Positions 21,811 through 29,874 of a stretch of 64,000 bases of DNA are shown one piece after another. Each line of letters starts with the position of its first letter. Position 1 is the stretch's first letter. This DNA is from Bacillota bacterium. GTDB lineage: Bacteria; Bacillota; Clostridia; Acetivibrionales; DSM-1351. The notes beneath the pieces are model-generated. The model was not told the DNA's origin. It made no database searches and saw only the letters and a program-made list of their open reading frames with translations. A program made the position numbers and the translations under genes. The stretch is from contig JAEVZU010000250.1 of assembly GCA_023392075.1 (NCBI GenBank), positions 3,230-67,229 of the forward strand. Reading direction: 5' to 3'.

Positions 21811-22869
21811 TTGTTAAAAAAAATTATCGCAATTATATTACTGCTTGCAGCAGCTTTAAACATGGCATCCTGCGGAAAACCTGAAAAAAAGCGATATGAA
21901 GCACAGTTCCTGGAACTCTTTGATACTGTGACACAGATTGTAGCCTATTCCGACAGTAAGGAAGAGTTTACAAAGCAATCCCAGCTAATATATGATACTC
22001 TCAAGGAATATCATCAGTTATATGACATATACAACGATTATCCCGGTATAAATAATATTAAAACAATAAATGATAATGCAGGTATAAAACCTGTAAAAGT
22101 AGACAGGAAAATAATCGACCTGCTTCTTTTTTCAAAGAAGTGGTATAAAAATACAGACGGAAAATTGAATATAGCATTGGGTGCGGTTCTGAAAATATGG
22201 CACAGGCACAGGGAGGAGGGCATAGAAGATGAGGCTGATGCGACTCTGCCTGATATGGAAGAACTTAAGGAAGCAAAAAAGCATACTGATATAAACAAAG
22301 TAGTAATAGATGAAGAAAATTCCACGGTTTTTCTGCAAGATCCCAAAATGAGCCTGGATGTGGGCGGGGTTGGCAAGGGCTATGCCACAGAACAGGTTTG
22401 CCTGAATGCAGCTAAAAACGGCTTTACTTCCGGACTGATTAGTGTCGGAGGCAATGTGCGTGCCATTGGCAGCAAGGGATCTCAACAGGAACTGTGGAAT
22501 GTGGGTGTCCAGAATCCTGACAAGGAGAGTAAAAAGAATACTTTGAATATTGCCTATATATCCGATATGTCCCTGGTTTCCAGCGGAATTTATGAAAGGT
22601 ATTACATTGTAAACGGAAAAAGATATCATCATATTATTGATCCCGACACTCTGTTTCCGGCAGATAACTTTTCCCAGGTCACTATCCTCTGCAAGGACTC
22701 GGGAGTGGCGGACGCAGCAGCAAAGGCAGCGTTCATACTTCCCTTTGACAAGGCACTGGAATATATAAATGCGCTGCCGGATGTAGAAGCCATGTGGGTA
22801 TTTAAGGACGGCAGCATAAAGTACAGCGACGGATTTGAAAAGTACTTGAAGAAGCCTGATAATAAATAA
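21811..22869 (+). CDS. fmnB: ApbE family FAD:protein FMN transferase (FmnB)
   Basis: A 352-residue lipoprotein (TTG start, AGGTGAG before it; lipobox ASC, Cys at about 21). It attaches FMN from FAD to Thr residues of target proteins outside the membrane, with Mg2+. Family motifs: SLDVGGVGKGYATEQV, SGLISVGGNVRAIGS, and the C-terminal YHHIIDPDTLFPADN with SGVADAAAKAAFIL. Being a lipoprotein coded next to pplA, its substrate is almost certainly PplA. It is the last gene of the EET cluster. Confidence 0.93.
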   Translation: MLKKIIAIILLLAAALNMASCGKPEKKRYEAQFLELFDTVTQIVAYSDSKEEFTKQSQLIYDTLKEYHQLYDIYNDYPGINNIKTINDNAGIKPVKVDRKIIDLLLFSKKWYKNTDGKLNIALGAVLKIWHRHREEGIEDEADATLPDMEELKEAKKHTDINKVVIDEENSTVFLQDPKMSLDVGGVGKGYATEQVCLNAAKNGFTSGLISVGGNVRAIGSKGSQQELWNVGVQNPDKESKKNTLNIAYISDMSLVSSGIYERYYIVNGKRYHHIIDPDTLFPADNFSQVTILCKDSGVADAAAKAAFILPFDKALEYINALPDVEAMWVFKDGSIKYSDGFEKYLKKPDNK

Positions 22870-22874
22870 AAAAT

Positions 22875-23003
22875 ACCAAAGTATTTCAAATACTTTGAAA
22901 GCGCACATGGCCAATTAACCTCCTTTATTCGCCGTATAGCGGATGAGGAAGGAAAAGATTTCATCACATTTTGTGGCCACAAATGTGGCTTATGGAGGTT
23001 AAT
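22875..23003 (+). promoter_or_regulatory. R-type leader element (copy R1) with masked Shine-Dalgarno
   Basis: Elements in order: hairpin AAAGTATTT-ca-AATACTTT (22878-22896); GAAAGCGCACATGGCC; anti-Shine-Dalgarno ATTAACCTCC (22914-22923); TTTATTCGCC; a variable part; hairpin GCCAC-aaat-GTGGC (22976-22989); and GGAGGTTAAT (22994-23003) directly before ATG. The 10-base anti-sequence is perfectly complementary to the ribosome site. The element is closely shared with R2 (48490-48635) before an unrelated gene. Confidence 0.7.
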
Positions 23004-24113
23004 ATGGAAAAAAGAAAGTTTGGCAAGACCGGGCTGGAAACAACAATTCTCGGGTTCGGAGGGTTTCACCTGCTGGAAATACCTGTAGCCGAAGCAAAGT
23101 ATCTTCTCAACAGGTATCTTGATGCGGGAGGAAATTACATTGAAACTGCCGCCAGTTACGGTGATGGTGAATCGGAACGGAAGATAGGACAATCAGTGGC
23201 CCACAGGAGGAAGGAATTCATTCTGGCAACCAAGACAGGAGAAAGAACAAAATTAAAATGCCTTGAATCCCTTGACAGGAGTCTGAAAAATCTGAAGACA
23301 GATCATATTGACCTGTTTATAATGCATGCTGTCGGTACAATGTCCGAATTGGACACCATTCTCGGGCCGGGGGGAGCTCTTGAGGGAGCTCTGCAGGCAA
23401 AGCGGGAAGGAAAGATAATACATATCGGTATTTCCATGCACGGGCAGCCCGATGTATTGATCAGGGCTTTGAAAGAGTATGACTTTGATGCTGTAATGAC
23501 TACCATAAATTATTATGACCGGTTTAATTTTCCTGAGATTGAAGAAGTATTGGTACCGCTGGCACTTGATAAGGAAACTTCAATTATACTTATGAAGCCG
23601 GTTGGGGACGGGTTACTCTGGAAATCGGTATTGCCGGCCTTCAGGTATGCATTTACCCAGCCCGCATCGGTAATTGTTGCAGGTATCAATAACAGAGAAA
23701 TGCTTGAGGCCGATTTGGAATTGGCTGAAAAGTTCGTTCCCATGTCAAGAGATGAGATAGAGCAGCTTTATGTCCAAGCTCCCGAACTTGGGAACTATGT
23801 CTGCAGACAGTGCGGAAAATGTGCCTGTCCCGAAGGTATACCAATCCAGGAGATTTTCAGATATGAAGGGTATTTTGACAGACAGATGGCGGATGGCATT
23901 GTAACCAATGCTGCCGAATATTCCCTGAAGGAAAGACTGCGTTTCTGGTTCGGAAACAGGGAACTGGCTATGGGACGCTATGAAGCGCTTGATGTAAAAG
24001 CCGATAGGTGCAGCCGGTGCGGAAAATGCATCCCTGACTGTCCTTACGGCATTGACATCGTCAGAAAGTTATCCATCGCAGATTATAAGCTGGCTGGAAA
24101 AGACATATACTAA
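23004..24113 (+). CDS. Aldo/keto reductase with C-terminal 4Fe-4S ferredoxin domain
   Basis: A 369-residue protein. Residues 1-270 are an aldo/keto reductase barrel (FGKTGLETTILGFGGFHL; the Tyr-containing ETAASYGDGESERKIG; HIDLFIMHAV with the catalytic-type His region). The C-terminal 80 residues carry two Cys motifs, CRQCGKCACPEGI and CSRCGKCIPDCPYGI, typical of clostridial ferredoxin-linked AKRs. The frame extends upstream to 22971, but ATG at 23004 directly follows GGAGGTTAAT. Redox partners and substrate are unknown; it may pass electrons between NAD(P)H and ferredoxin. The leader is an R element. Confidence 0.9.
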   Translation: MEKRKFGKTGLETTILGFGGFHLLEIPVAEAKYLLNRYLDAGGNYIETAASYGDGESERKIGQSVAHRRKEFILATKTGERTKLKCLESLDRSLKNLKTDHIDLFIMHAVGTMSELDTILGPGGALEGALQAKREGKIIHIGISMHGQPDVLIRALKEYDFDAVMTTINYYDRFNFPEIEEVLVPLALDKETSIILMKPVGDGLLWKSVLPAFRYAFTQPASVIVAGINNREMLEADLELAEKFVPMSRDEIEQLYVQAPELGNYVCRQCGKCACPEGIPIQEIFRYEGYFDRQMADGIVTNAAEYSLKERLRFWFGNRELAMGRYEALDVKADRCSRCGKCIPDCPYGIDIVRKLSIADYKLAGKDIY

Positions 24114-24115
24114 CA

Positions 24116-24420
24116 TTAATTTAACGTGTGTGCTAATTGGTTAATCAATATTGCAAGTAAAAGCTGTACTGATTATATCGGTACTTCCGTACTAACTTCA
24201 ATCAATGCCTGCACACAAAGCGCTTACTTGAAATAGTACGGTTCACAACAAGTATTTTATTGCCGTCGCATCGACCATCCGGGTCACGCGTGATGCTCAA
24301 AATGACCTCCTGTCACTTTGACGGCTAAAATGCCTGTTGTTTACCTACAAATTTCAGCAAGCACTTTTACCGTGCTGTCCATTGCTTGAAGTTGTACTCG
24401 CGTACCGGTTATAATCTATA
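24116..24420 (+). repeat. M2 hairpin repeat, copy 1
   Basis: Part of a 555-bp gene-free stretch. Arms GTACTTCCGTAC..AACTTCAATCAATG (24181-24207) and CATTGCTTGAAGTTGTACTCGCGTAC (24380-24405, read in two blocks) are inverted repeats. The stretch AAATAGTACGGTTC-CAACAAGTATTTTATTGCC and ACTTTTACCGTGCTGTCC is shared with copy 2 (39765-39960); copy 1 has about 100 extra bases in the loop. The remainder, 24421-24668, holds only AT-rich sequence and the ribosome site of the next gene. Confidence 0.7.
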
Positions 24421-24668
24421 ACAAATTTAAATTGTAATGTTAAGAGTTAGTTTTACTAGCACAACGAGTTAATTTAAAGAGGTGTGCCGAAGCAGATTAA
24501 AAAATGATGAAAATTGACGGAAGCCGGCCTCTCACACAATCAAAACACATAAGTTAAATCTGATTCCCGGTTGGTACGAGTAAATTAATGCCGGAAAACA
24601 AATAAATTTACACCGGCACAACCTGTTAAACCAAGGTGAGAGATATCTGAAGGAAATGGAGCTGACCC

Positions 24669-25919
24669 ATGCAAACATTTAATGATTTATATAACAGATT
24701 GGTAAAGGCAGCAGTTCAAAACAAGGTGAAAGAAGAAGTTGAGGAAATACGGAAGCAGGATTTTGATCCCCATCAGCTGGACTGTCTTCTGCACCCCCGG
24801 GATTACGGGCCTGTGTGGCGCCTGGGGGATTGTGACTGCTGTGACGAGGACGGGAAGAACTGCCCCACAAAATGCCTGTTTGATGCACTTGAAAAGGATG
24901 GGAAGGGAAATGTTTCAATTAACGTTGAAAAATGTGTGGGCTGCTCCGGCTGTGTGGACAGGTGCAAGGCTGAAAAACTTGTGGGGAGCAAGGATATACT
25001 GCCGACCCTGGATGCGGTCAATAATGCTGACGGACCTGTATATGCAATGATAGCACCGGCATTTATCAGCCAGTTCAGTGAAAAGGTCACGCCGGGCAAG
25101 CTGAGGAGTGCTTTTAAACGGCTTGGCTTCGCAGGTATGCTTGAGGTGGCACTGTTTGCCGATATTTTGACACTTAAGGAAGCATTGGAGTTTGACCGGA
25201 ATATACTTGACGAAAAAGATTTTCTCCTCACCAGCTGCTGCTGTCCCATGTGGATAGCTATGATACGGAGGGTGTACAGCCAGTATGTCCCCCATGTCCC
25301 TGGTTCGGTATCGCCGATGATAGCCTGCGGGCGTTCCATAAAACTTTTGGAACCCAATGCGGTAACGGTGTTTATAGGACCCTGCATTGCAAAGAAGGCC
25401 GAAGCCCGCGAAAAGGATATATCCGATGCGGTGGATTTCGTACTTACTTTTCAGGAGGTTCAGGATATATTTGAAGCTGCAGGAATTGATCCTGCCGGGT
25501 TGAAGGAGGATTCCAGGGATCATTCCTCAAAGGCGGGAAGGATCTATGCCAGAACAGGCGGTGTAAGCGAAGCTGTCCAGACCACTGTTGAGAGACTCAA
25601 TCCCCACAGAAAGATATCTGTCAAAGCTCAGCAGGCCGACGGGATGCCTGCCTGCAAAGAACTGCTTGGAGCCCTTAAGGAAGGCAGGGTAACTGCAAAT
25701 TTCCTGGAGGGTATGGGCTGCGTAGGAGGTTGTGTCGGAGGCCCCAAGGCTATTCTGAACAGGGAGGACGGCAGAAAAAATGTCATGTCCTACGGCAGCC
25801 AGGCCGTGTATTCCACACCTATCGACAATCCATATGTCATAGACCTGCTGCACCGGCTTGGCTTTGACACAATCGAAAGCCTGCTGGAGCGCAGCGACAT
25901 CTTCACAAGGGAATTCTGA
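24669..25919 (+). CDS. [FeFe]-hydrogenase-like protein with 4Fe-4S domain
   Basis: A 416-residue iron-sulfur protein. N-terminal Cys-rich region (CDCC at 55-58, C65, C69) and a ferredoxin motif C89-x2-C92-x2-C95-x3-C99, then the H-cluster domain with three signatures: L1 TSCCCPMW (188-195), L2 GPCIAKKAE (237-245) and L3 EGMGCVGGCVGG (347-358). These deviate from catalytic group A (TSCCPGW, MPCxxKxxE, ExMACxxGCxxGG), suggesting a divergent, perhaps group B or sensory, enzyme. Hydrogen metabolism is possible but unproven. TGGAG precedes the ATG. It stands alone, with no HydBC genes nearby. Confidence 0.87.
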   Translation: MQTFNDLYNRLVKAAVQNKVKEEVEEIRKQDFDPHQLDCLLHPRDYGPVWRLGDCDCCDEDGKNCPTKCLFDALEKDGKGNVSINVEKCVGCSGCVDRCKAEKLVGSKDILPTLDAVNNADGPVYAMIAPAFISQFSEKVTPGKLRSAFKRLGFAGMLEVALFADILTLKEALEFDRNILDEKDFLLTSCCCPMWIAMIRRVYSQYVPHVPGSVSPMIACGRSIKLLEPNAVTVFIGPCIAKKAEAREKDISDAVDFVLTFQEVQDIFEAAGIDPAGLKEDSRDHSSKAGRIYARTGGVSEAVQTTVERLNPHRKISVKAQQADGMPACKELLGALKEGRVTANFLEGMGCVGGCVGGPKAILNREDGRKNVMSYGSQAVYSTPIDNPYVIDLLHRLGFDTIESLLERSDIFTREF

Positions 25920-26089
25920 AGTTAATACGGAAGTTACCTGTTGATATAAAAAAATTACAAAGGCAAAGCAAAATCTCCATAAATCACCCTGCTCATTACC
26001 GTAACCGATTATGGTAAACCGGCATATATTGTAAGGGGATGCTGCACTTATTTGCAAATCCTTTAGAAAAAAAGGAAAGAGTGATTTAT

Positions 26090-27370
26090 TTGAGAATACA
26101 TGTTGTACGCCGTGGCGAAAGTATTTTTACTATTGGACGCAGATATAATGTTTCACCGCAAAAGATTATATCCGACAATGAGCTTAGAAATCCGGCACAG
26201 CTGGTAATAGGACAAACTTTGGTCATACTTGAGGGAAACAGGAATCATGTGGTGGCTCCGGGACAATCCTTATATTCCATTGCCGCTTTATACAGAATCA
26301 GCGTAAATGAAATACTTCAGGCAAATCCTCAGATTACCAACCCTTCACAGATAGCAGCCGGTCAGACAATAGTTATTCCTCCCAGAACAATTAACTTCGG
26401 GAATATACAGGTAAATGGGTATACATTCCCCAACATTAATCAGGACGTTCTCAGGAGAACTCTCCCAAATCTCACTTATTTAAGTATTTTCAGCTATCAG
26501 GTAAGACCGGACGGCAGTCTGAGGACCATAGAGGATGAACCCCTGATCAATGCTGCCAGAGCAGCCCGAGTAGCACCTTTGATGGTTATCACGAATCTGG
26601 GGGAAACGGGCGGCTTTAATAGTGATATTGCCCATTCCATACTCACAAATGAAGAGGTTCAGAACACTCTTCTGGACAATGCCATCAGAACCATGCGGGA
26701 AAAAAATTATTTCGGTCTGGATATAGACTTTGAATACATTTATCCTAATGATAGAGAAAACTATAACAATTTTCTGAGGAAAGCCGTTAATACACTCAGA
26801 CCGCTTGGTTTTTCCGTTACCACCGCACTGGCGCCCAAAACATCGGCAACTCAGGCGGGTACACTGTATGAGGCACACGACTATCCTGTACACGGGGCTC
26901 TGGCTGATCACGTTATTATCATGACCTACGAATGGGGCTACACGTACAGTGCTCCTATGGCAGTTTCACCGATTCCCGGTATCAGAAGAGTGCTTAATTA
27001 TGCAGTAACAGCCATTCCCAGAGAAAAAATATTCATGGGTATGTCAAATTACGGCTATGACTGGACGCTGCCATATCAACCGGGAACCGCTGCCAGAACG
27101 GTGACGAATACAGGGGCTGTGGATCTTGCCAGGCGAAGAGGGGCTGTTATTCAATATGACGAAGAATCCCAGGCTCCGTTTTTTTACTATTATGATGATA
27201 ACAGAAGACAGCATGTTGTCTGGTTTGAAGATGCAAGGAGCATACTTGCCAAGTTGTCTCTGGCAAACGAATTCAGGCTGGGAGGCGTCAGTTATTGGAC
27301 TATAATGAATTACTTCCCGCAAAACTGGCTGGTTTTGCGCAATGTTTACAATGTTGAGAAAGTTCTTTAA
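26090..27370 (+). CDS. LysM and GH18 domain spore germination enzyme (SleL/YaaH-like)
   Basis: A 426-residue protein: two LysM units (HVVRRGESIFTIGRRYNVSP and HVVAPGQSLYSIAALYRISV, residues 1-100) and a GH18 domain (about 110-426) with the catalytic motif FGLDIDFEYIYP (D-x-D-x-E). SleL/YaaH enzymes are cortex-lytic N-acetylglucosaminidases acting on spore peptidoglycan at germination. There is no signal peptide, as in SleL. The frame opens at 26039; a start at TTG 26090 gives the family-typical N-terminus, although GTG 26081 is possible. M1 copy E lies directly downstream. Confidence 0.88.
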   Translation: MRIHVVRRGESIFTIGRRYNVSPQKIISDNELRNPAQLVIGQTLVILEGNRNHVVAPGQSLYSIAALYRISVNEILQANPQITNPSQIAAGQTIVIPPRTINFGNIQVNGYTFPNINQDVLRRTLPNLTYLSIFSYQVRPDGSLRTIEDEPLINAARAARVAPLMVITNLGETGGFNSDIAHSILTNEEVQNTLLDNAIRTMREKNYFGLDIDFEYIYPNDRENYNNFLRKAVNTLRPLGFSVTTALAPKTSATQAGTLYEAHDYPVHGALADHVIIMTYEWGYTYSAPMAVSPIPGIRRVLNYAVTAIPREKIFMGMSNYGYDWTLPYQPGTAARTVTNTGAVDLARRRGAVIQYDEESQAPFFYYYDDNRRQHVVWFEDARSILAKLSLANEFRLGGVSYWTIMNYFPQNWLVLRNVYNVEKVL

Positions 27371-27399
27371 GTATATAAATTTTACCTTTTATTTATAGT

Positions 27400-27675
27400 T
27401 ACCCTCTATTGACAATGTACAATACGTTTTTGAGTGGTTAATTTGCCCTGCGGTTGCATTGAAGCCGCTTGCAAGGCACAAAGCCTTACTGCACGCCTTT
27501 GCCTTGCCGCAAGCCAAATTATTTCACTCAAAAATCACCGACCTCACGCTGAGATATTTTGGCAATTTTCGAGGAGGATGGACGCAGCCTTACTTGACGC
27601 AAGGCAAGGACGACGACAAAGAAAAGTGGCAAAATAGCCGGCGTGAGGCGTGTTATACATTGTCAATAGAGGGTA
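27400..27675 (+). mobile_element. M1 MITE-like element, copy E (longest, reference copy)
   Basis: A 276-bp element with TA at both ends and perfect terminal inverted repeats: CCCTCTATTGACAATGTA (27402-27419) and its complement (27656-27673). A subterminal inverted repeat joins GTTTTTGAGTGG near the left end with CACTCAAAAA in the middle. The TA duplication is typical of Tc1/mariner-IS630-type mobilisation. It fills most of the gap between sleL-like and speA genes. Overlapping short frames in it are spurious. Confidence 0.9.
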
Positions 27676-27842
27676 TTGACATTAGGTTTAGCATGTGTTA
27701 TTGTCTGCTTTGAATAGTTTATAATTATTCATAACTTGTGTGGAAAGCCTTGGAAGCGCAAGGTTTGGATGTTAAGGAATCCATTGTATTTATTTATGCG
27801 CGGGTGGATTTATGGACTCTATTTGATTGAAAGGAAGCAGAC

Positions 27843-29762
27843 ATGAACAAAGCAGAACTTTTGGGTAGATGGACCAGGGAAAAGTCCGAGGAGCTTTACG
27901 GTATTAAAAACTGGGGTAACGGATATTTTTCTATTTCAGACAATGGAGAAGTTCTTGTAAACCCATATAAGGATAATGAATCGGCTGCCGTCAGCCTTAT
28001 GGATATTATTTCAGGCGTGCGTGAACGCGGGCTGGATATGCCTGTATTATTGCGTTTTGAAAATTTATTGGACTCACAGATTTCTTTTCTGAACAACTCT
28101 TTTAATGATGCAATGAAGAAGCTTAATTATAAAGGGGCTTACAGAGGAGTTTATCCTATAAAGGTAAATCAGCAGCAGCAGGTTGTAGAGGAAGTGACAA
28201 AATTCGGGCAGCGCTATCACCATGGCCTTGAGGTTGGAAGTAAGGCCGAGCTGGTTGCTGCATTATCGGTTATGAAGGACAAGGAAGCCTGTCTGATCTG
28301 TAATGGCTATAAGGATGAAGAATTTATCGATTTGGGCTTATACGCTGTGAAGATGGGATTTAAATGCTTTTTTGTAATAGAAATTCCCGGTGAACTGGAC
28401 ATTGTAATGGAAAGATCAAAGGCATTGGGAATAAAGCCGAATATAGGAATAAGAATAAAGCTGTCTGCAAAGGCAGGCGGACATTGGACCGAATCGGGAG
28501 GAGACCGCAGCATATTCGGATTAAATATGTCACAGGTTATAGCAATGGTGGATGAGCTGAAAGAAAAGAATATGCTGGATTCACTGAGGCTCCTCCACTA
28601 TCATCTGGGTTCTCAAATACCCAACATCAGGGATATACGTTCCGCTGTTCTTGAGGCGGCCCGCGTTTACGCCGAGCTTGTAAAGGAAGGCGCACCCATG
28701 GGCTATCTGGATTTGGGCGGAGGGCTGGCAGTTGATTATGACGGCTCAAATACCAATTATACCTGCAGCCGCAACTATACCGTTGAAGAGTATTGTTCAG
28801 ATATAGTAGAAGCTGTTATGACCACACTGGACCTGACTGAGGTAGCTCATCCCATAATCGTAACCGAGTCGGGAAGAACGACAGTTGCATATTATTCGGT
28901 GCTGCTGTTTAATGTCCTTGACGTTGAGAAGTTTGAGGAGCACGAGATACCGGATAAGCTGGATGAAAATACTTCAGAGCAGATAAAGAATTTGTTTGAT
29001 GTTAATAAGAATATTACACAAAAAAATATTCAGGAGTGTTACAATGATGCTCTTTACTACCGCGATGAAATTCGCGACATGTTCAAGCATGGCAGATTAA
29101 GCCTCAGAGAACGTGCTTTTTCCGAGAAAATATTCTGGAATACCATAAACCAGATTGCAAAGGAAAAGAAGAAGCTGAAAAATGCCCCGCCGGATCTGGA
29201 AGATATCGAAAGTGCAATAGCCGATATATACTATTGTAATTTTTCAGTATTTCAATCAATTCCCGACAGTTGGGCAATTGATCAGCTGTTTCCTATTATG
29301 CCGCTTCACAGGCTGATTGAGCTGCCTAAACGTAATGCGGTTATTGCGGATATCACCTGTGACTGTGACGGAAAGATAGACCACTTCATTGATCTTCATG
29401 ATGTGAGAAATACCCTGCCTTTGCACGATCTGAAACACAATGAGGATTACTATCTAGGTGTATTCCTTGTAGGTGCATACCAGGAAACCTTGGGAGATCT
29501 TCATAATCTGTTCGGTGATACAAATGTGGTGAGCGTCAGAATCAACGGTGACGGAACCTATGACCTGGTTAAGGAAATTCATGGAGACAGCGTATCGGAT
29601 GTTTTGTCCTACGTTGAATTTGATCCTAAGGATATGCTTGTCAGCTTTCGTGAAAAAGCCGAGGATGCTATCCGCAACGGTCTTATAAGTGCCAGTGAAA
29701 GACCTGAAATCATGAGGGCATATGATAACGGCCTCCGCGGTTATACCTATTATGAGAGATAG
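27843..29762 (+). CDS. speA: Biosynthetic arginine decarboxylase
   Basis: A 639-residue PLP enzyme of the SpeA type, converting arginine to agmatine for polyamine synthesis. The PLP-lysine region YRGVYPIKVNQQQQVVEEV, the glycine loop GYLDLGGGLAVDYDGS, ESGRTTVAYYSVLLFNV and GVFLVGAYQETLGDLHNLFGDTN are full matches to the family, and length agrees with E. coli SpeA (658). GGAAG lies before the ATG. The gene appears monocistronic: M1 copy E is upstream and a long hairpin (29800-29851) downstream. No agmatinase gene is seen in the window. Confidence 0.96.
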   Translation: MNKAELLGRWTREKSEELYGIKNWGNGYFSISDNGEVLVNPYKDNESAAVSLMDIISGVRERGLDMPVLLRFENLLDSQISFLNNSFNDAMKKLNYKGAYRGVYPIKVNQQQQVVEEVTKFGQRYHHGLEVGSKAELVAALSVMKDKEACLICNGYKDEEFIDLGLYAVKMGFKCFFVIEIPGELDIVMERSKALGIKPNIGIRIKLSAKAGGHWTESGGDRSIFGLNMSQVIAMVDELKEKNMLDSLRLLHYHLGSQIPNIRDIRSAVLEAARVYAELVKEGAPMGYLDLGGGLAVDYDGSNTNYTCSRNYTVEEYCSDIVEAVMTTLDLTEVAHPIIVTESGRTTVAYYSVLLFNVLDVEKFEEHEIPDKLDENTSEQIKNLFDVNKNITQKNIQECYNDALYYRDEIRDMFKHGRLSLRERAFSEKIFWNTINQIAKEKKKLKNAPPDLEDIESAIADIYYCNFSVFQSIPDSWAIDQLFPIMPLHRLIELPKRNAVIADITCDCDGKIDHFIDLHDVRNTLPLHDLKHNEDYYLGVFLVGAYQETLGDLHNLFGDTNVVSVRINGDGTYDLVKEIHGDSVSDVLSYVEFDPKDMLVSFREKAEDAIRNGLISASERPEIMRAYDNGLRGYTYYER

Positions 29763-29799
29763 GAGTACAGCTCTAAAAAGTGAAAAGCTCTAAAAACAC

Positions 29800-29851
29800 A
29801 TGCCTGAAATTATAGGCGAAACGCAGATGTTTCGCATACAATTTCAGGCAT
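29800..29851. terminator. Long double hairpin after speA
   Basis: Outer stem ATGCCTGAAATT / AATTTCAGGCAT encloses an inner stem GCGAAAC / GTTTCGC (loop GCAGAT). It lies between convergent genes and could stop transcription from both sides. Confidence 0.7.
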
Positions 29852-29874
29852 TTACTTTGTTATTAACAGATATA

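Noticed and set aside
22878..22896. Hairpin AAAGTATTT/AATACTTT as the fmnB terminator
   Set aside because: No U-tract follows, and the same hairpin recurs in R2 away from any gene end, so it belongs to the R element.
27434..27713. Two plus-strand frames of 67 and 84 codons inside M1 copy E
   Set aside because: They follow the repeat, not gene boundaries; related frames in other copies are broken by internal deletions.
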